Both the position numbers and the translations under genes were made by a program. 64,000 bases of DNA. It comes from Polyangium sp. y55x31 (GTDB lineage: Bacteria > Myxococcota_A > Polyangia > Polyangiales > Polyangiaceae). The first letter of the stretch is position 1. Every line of letters starts with the position of its first letter. Of the stretch, positions 60,811-64,000 are shown piece by piece. A model generated the notes under the pieces. The model was given only the letters and a program-made list of their open reading frames with translations, was not told the DNA's origin and ran no database searches. The stretch is taken from the NCBI RefSeq assembly GCF_029946505.1, contig NZ_JARZHG010000016.1, positions 124,001 through 188,000 on the forward strand. The letters are read 5' to 3'.

Positions 60811-61029
60811 ATGAAAGAAACGTTGCTCCACGTCGACGGGATGAGCTGCCCGTCCTGCATTCGTCACATCGACGGCGCGCTGCGCGGGATCGCCGGCGTC
60901 GAGAAGGTCGACGTGAAGCTCCGCGAGGGGACGGTCCTCGTGAAGCACGATCCGTCGAGCGCGCCGACGAACGTCCTCGTCGAGGCGCTGCGCGACGCCG
61001 GTTACGAGTCGCGCCCCCGCGCCGCCTGA
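60811..61029 (+). CDS. copper chaperone, CopZ-like HMA protein
   Basis: The 72-residue protein is a single heavy-metal-associated domain with [18 protein letters not shown], Cys13 and Cys16 binding Cu+. The alternating strand-helix pattern covers the whole chain and ends DAGYESRP. Such chaperones carry Cu+ to CopA-type ATPases, and the divergent ATPase gene supports this. A strong AAGGAAGGA lies before ATG 60811. The gene is transcribed away from the ATPase across the palindromic operator. Confidence 0.92.
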   Translation: MKETLLHVDGMSCPSCIRHIDGALRGIAGVEKVDVKLREGTVLVKHDPSSAPTNVLVEALRDAGYESRPRAA

Positions 61030-61088
61030 AATGGGGGCGGATGCGCCGGAGCCCTCGGAGATTCCCGCGAGCTCCGGCGCCTCGGGTT

Positions 61089-61523
61089 TCACCCGCAAGA
61101 ACCTTCCCCGCAGCTCATCTGCGCGCCGTGCTTCTGCGAGGCCGTCGGGGTCGTCGCAGGCGCCGGCGCGGGTTTTTCGAAGGGCTCGGACGGCGTCGCC
61201 GTGACGGGCGATGGGGCAGGGGGCGCGGCGGCCTGCGTTTCAGCGGGTGCTGCGGTCGTGGCGCGTGGCGTAGCGGCGGGCTTGGCTGCGGTCTTGGCTG
61301 GGGCCGCGGAGGGAGGGATCGCCGCGCTCGAAGGCGCTGGGACGGGGGCTCCTGGCGTCGCGGCCACGGGCATTTCGTTCGCCTTGGGAGGGGTCGCGGC
61401 GGGCGTTTCGGCCACGGGCTTCACGTCCGGGCCGTCCGTCGGCGCCGGGGACGTGGTGCAACCGGCGATCAGGGCGCCCGCCCCGAGGGCGGCCAGCGTC
61501 TCGTAGATACTCTTCGCATTCAT
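61089..61523 (-). CDS. Pro/Ala-rich lipoprotein ending in CGEGSCG
   Basis: The 144-residue product has a lipoprotein signal ([11 protein letters not shown]) and a long disordered Pro/Ala/Thr linker. It ends [14 protein letters not shown]: the last seven residues, CGEGSCG, resemble the EGxCG motifs of metal-linked BufA/HvfA-type peptides, which in some bacteria are modified by MNIO (DUF692) enzymes and bind copper. No such enzyme is in the window. AAGGAG sits before ATG 61523. Its stop is 59 bases from the chaperone gene stop, and the two genes converge. Copper binding at the cell envelope is an inference. Confidence 0.68.
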   Translation of the reverse strand: MNAKSIYETLAALGAGALIAGCTTSPAPTDGPDVKPVAETPAATPPKANEMPVAATPGAPVPAPSSAAIPPSAAPAKTAAKPAATPRATTAAPAETQAAAPPAPSPVTATPSEPFEKPAPAPATTPTASQKHGAQMSCGEGSCG

Positions 61524-61677
61524 GAACAAGCTCCTTCGTGGTTCTCTGCGAGGGGTGCGACCTGCCGACGCAGGGGGGCGCCGCCCATTACAGTCGCCCG
61601 CGGAGCTTTCGTGAGCGGACGGTCGCGCCCCGGCCGAGGTGCTTTGAAACCAGGGCCGGACGGTGTAGACATGGACC

Positions 61678-63135
61678 ATGGCGCGACGGGAGAGCCTGTT
61701 CGTCCGGCTGGCGGTTTGTCTGGGCCTGCTCCTCCCCGGAGGCTGCGGGGGCGCGCCCACGGCGAAGGCGAGCGCCGTGACGGGGGACGCGCCGGCGGTG
61801 CATTATTCGTTCGTCGTCGATTCCGAGCTCCGCACGCTTTCGGCCACCGTATGCCCCCGGGACCTGCAGCTCGCGCGGCTGCGCATGACGGTGCCCGAGC
61901 TCGCCACGCGCGTGCGCCGGCCGCGCATCTTGCGGGCCACGGGCGACGTGCCGCTGGAATTCGAGGAGGACGCCGTGGCCATTGCCTCGATGACGGACGG
62001 CGCTTGTATCGGCTACGACGTCGATCTCGGTCCACCGACGGAGGGTTTTTGGATCACGCACGGCGATGCCCACGTGCTCGCCGCGCCCGACGTCTGGCTG
62101 CTCGCGCCCGAGCCCCGGCCCGCGGGAACGCTCTTCACCGCGAGCTTCACGCTCCCGCCGGGCATTCGCGCCGCACTCCCGTGGCCCGAGGATCCACGAG
62201 GATATCGCGTCCCGACGTCGGCCTTCACGATGCGGAGCGCGGGGGCGTTCGGCCAATTCGAGCGAGAGATGCTGCGCGTGGGCGGGGCCGAGCTCGATGT
62301 GGTGGCGCTCGGCGGCGGGTTCGGCGAGCGCACGCCGCTCGTGACGCAATGGATGCAAAAGAGCGCGTCCGCGCTGGCCCAGCTCCACGACGGTGTTCCC
62401 GTGCCGCGATTGATGGCGCTGCTCCTCCCGTATCCGGGGTCGGAGGTCGGATTCGGCATGGCGCTGCGCGGGGGCGGCCCGACCGTGATGATCCTGGTGG
62501 GTTCGTCCGTCACCAAAGAGGCCCTCGATGAGGACTGGGTCGGCGTGCACGAGCTTTTCCATCTGTCGGCGCCGCGTTTTCTTCCAGGCGACGCGTGGCT
62601 GTCCGAAGGGCTCGCGACGTATTACACGGACATCCTGCGGGCGCGGGCGGGGCTCATGGATGAACGCAGCGCCTGGGATGATCTCGTGGACGGCTTTCGG
62701 CGCGGGAGCCGGCGCGGGACGGGGCGTACGCTCCGGCAAGAGAGCATCGACATGCACGCGACGCACGCCTATCAGCGCGTGTACTGGGCCGGCGCGGCGC
62801 TTTCGCTGCTCGCCGACGTCGAGCTCCGCAAGCGGGGCGTGGAGGGGGGTCTCGACGGGCCGATCCGCGAGCTCGGGCGTTGCTGCGCGAAATCCGAGGA
62901 GGCTTGGTCCGCCGAGGAGTTCGCGGCGTTCGTCGACGAGAAGACGGGGCAGGCCGTCGTGCGGCCGCTGTTCGAGCGATACCTCGATCGAGCGGAGTTT
63001 CCCGATACCGCGGAGGTTCTCGCGGCGCTCGGCGTGAAGGGGGCCGGGCAGGAGATGACGCTCGCTGCGGATGCCCCGCAAGCCGGCGTGCGGAGCGCGA
63101 TGATGGCGCCCCGCGCCGGGAGCACGAGGCCCTGA
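61678..63135 (+). CDS. M61-like membrane-anchored metallopeptidase
   Basis: The 485-residue protein is a lipoprotein (LLPGGCGG). Its middle part carries a gluzincin active site, GVHELFHLSAPRFLPGDAWLSEGLATYYTD: HELFH at 291-295 binds zinc and the Glu of SEGLATYY is the third ligand. The N-terminal beta-rich domain (about 35-200) and the helical C-terminus match the M61 glycyl-aminopeptidase-like family. It probably trims peptides in the periplasm or on the surface. ATG 61678 begins the signal peptide. It converges with the MFS gene. Confidence 0.85.
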   Translation: MARRESLFVRLAVCLGLLLPGGCGGAPTAKASAVTGDAPAVHYSFVVDSELRTLSATVCPRDLQLARLRMTVPELATRVRRPRILRATGDVPLEFEEDAVAIASMTDGACIGYDVDLGPPTEGFWITHGDAHVLAAPDVWLLAPEPRPAGTLFTASFTLPPGIRAALPWPEDPRGYRVPTSAFTMRSAGAFGQFEREMLRVGGAELDVVALGGGFGERTPLVTQWMQKSASALAQLHDGVPVPRLMALLLPYPGSEVGFGMALRGGGPTVMILVGSSVTKEALDEDWVGVHELFHLSAPRFLPGDAWLSEGLATYYTDILRARAGLMDERSAWDDLVDGFRRGSRRGTGRTLRQESIDMHATHAYQRVYWAGAALSLLADVELRKRGVEGGLDGPIRELGRCCAKSEEAWSAEEFAAFVDEKTGQAVVRPLFERYLDRAEFPDTAEVLAALGVKGAGQEMTLAADAPQAGVRSAMMAPRAGSTRP

Positions 63136-63147
63136 GCTCGTCCGGGC

Positions 63148-64000
63148 TCAGGCGGCTTCGGGCTTCGGCGCGGCCTCTTCGGGCGCGCGACGCTCGATTT
63201 TCCGGCGGAAGACGAGCATGCAGACCGGCGCCGCGATCGTCATGAGCCCGATGACGAGCCACATTTGCCGCGAATCCCGCGGGCCGGTCGGCGGGCAATA
63301 CACGGAGAGCAGATAGCCGCTGAGGAAACCCACGAAGGGTTTGGCGAGGAACAGGGGGATCTCCGAGAGCCCCATGTAACTCGCCTCGCGCCCGGGCGGC
63401 GCGATCGTCGCCGTGTATTCGTAGAGCCGGGGCGACCAGAGCGCCTCGCCGATCGAGAGCAGGACGATGAACACGACGCTCGCGGTGACGGTCGTCGAGA
63501 CGGCCAGCGCGAGCACCGAAAACGCCGTGATCGTCGCGCCGATCGAGATCACCGGATAAGGCGGGTACTTGCGCGTGAGCGCCGTCGCCACCGGCGTGAG
63601 GACGATGATCATCGCAGGGTTGATCGACCAGTAATAAGCGAACGGAAAATCCTGGCCGAACTCGCGGATCGTGTACTTCGGCCAGGTCAGATGCGCGTGC
63701 TGGAGCACGAGGCGGACGAACGTGAGAAGCGCGATGAACCCCAGGAAGATCCAGAACGCCGGCTCGCGCAGCACCTCGCGGGCGATGGAGAGCGGGTTTT
63801 TCGTGGGTTTATCAGAGGCCGCGGCCGGCTTCGCCTCGCGCATGGAGAGCGCGAGGACGACGTTGAGGCAGGAAGCGACGAACCCGACGAGGAAGACCAT
63901 CTGGCTCGAGGAGAACGTGATCCCGGCGATCGTCGCGCCGCCCTTGAACCACTTCCGGAACTCGGTGATGAGCGGCCCCTGGGCGAGCGAGCCGACGTTC
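63148..64000 (-). CDS. MFS transporter, truncated at the window edge
   Basis: The frame is open from the right edge (64000) to the stop at 63148, giving the last 283 residues. Six to seven membrane segments are visible, with MFS-like loops (VATALTRKYPPYPVISIGA, RLYEYTATIAPPGREASYMGLSEIPLFLAKP) and a charged tail (FRRKIERRAPEEAAPKPEAA). The visible part looks like the C-terminal half of a major facilitator or peptide (POT-like) transporter. The start lies outside the window. Substrate unknown. It converges with the M61-like gene. Confidence 0.82.
   Translation of the reverse strand, partial: NVGSLAQGPLITEFRKWFKGGATIAGITFSSSQMVFLVGFVASCLNVVLALSMREAKPAAASDKPTKNPLSIAREVLREPAFWIFLGFIALLTFVRLVLQHAHLTWPKYTIREFGQDFPFAYYWSINPAMIIVLTPVATALTRKYPPYPVISIGATITAFSVLALAVSTTVTASVVFIVLLSIGEALWSPRLYEYTATIAPPGREASYMGLSEIPLFLAKPFVGFLSGYLLSVYCPPTGPRDSRQMWLVIGLMTIAAPVCMLVFRRKIERRAPEEAAPKPEAA

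Overview
The window looks like chromosomal DNA of a myxobacterium of the Polyangiales/Sorangiineae type. Three lines of evidence point there: very high G+C with G/C-rich third codon positions; several secreted proteins ending in a Cys-hydrophobic-Arg-rich MYXO-CTERM tail; and lipoproteins whose lipobox is followed by long Gly-rich linkers. No rRNA, tRNA, CRISPR array, transposase or prophage gene was found. Genes are densely packed, and many neighbours share ATGA or GTGA stop/start overlaps. All family names come from motifs read by eye, without database searches.

Layout. (a) 1-8.6 kb: rsmG, then a leftward operon encoding a coiled-coil protein, a membrane OmpA-type protein, a Rab-like GTPase, a histidine kinase, a two-receiver response regulator and a metallophosphoesterase, followed by a MuiA-like lipoprotein. 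(b) 8.7-11.4 kb: a DinB-like protein, an unknown membrane protein and a methyltransferase. (c) 11.4-15.5 kb: a leftward microviridin-type graspetide (omega-ester peptide) operon with an ABC exporter, a 69-residue precursor and two ATP-grasp ligases. (d) 15.6-23.3 kb: a lipoprotein, a papain-like peptidase, a TetR-amidase-dioxygenase operon with a double palindromic operator, an AraC regulator and a PF10118 protein. (e) 23.4-30.3 kb: secreted proteins, a beta-helix/GH88 polysaccharide-degrading pair, and an AraC regulator divergent from a SnoaL-NmrA pair. (f) 30.3-44.4 kb: a giant surface protein, a sigma factor coupled to a membrane TPR-CHAT protease, a MYXO-CTERM protein, a subtilase and an EndoU-lamin-tail fusion. 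(g) 44.5-47.5 kb: a P450 and two lipoproteins. (h) 47.5-54.6 kb: a type VI secretion effector island with a DUF2169 protein, PAAR-lysozyme, VgrG-lysozyme and LysM-M23 peptidase. (i) 54.9-57.7 kb: a MocR regulator divergent from a DUF2917-EamA exporter. (j) 57.7-61.5 kb: a copper cassette with a CorE-like ECF sigma, copper P-type ATPase, CopZ-like chaperone and CGEGSCG lipoprotein. (k) 61.7-64 kb: an M61-like protease and a truncated MFS transporter.

The two most interesting observations are linked. The graspetide precursor carries an exact TxKYPSDx(D/E)(D/E) microviridin motif inside an unusual four-cysteine core. The precursor and the exporter are each preceded by the element TGTCCAAT-N16-GTAAGG. 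The same element, with identical spacing, precedes the MYXO-CTERM protein and the subtilase that lie about 24-27 kb away, immediately downstream of the sigma factor-CHAT pair. This suggests one alternative-sigma regulon covering a modified peptide, a secreted protease and a surface protein.
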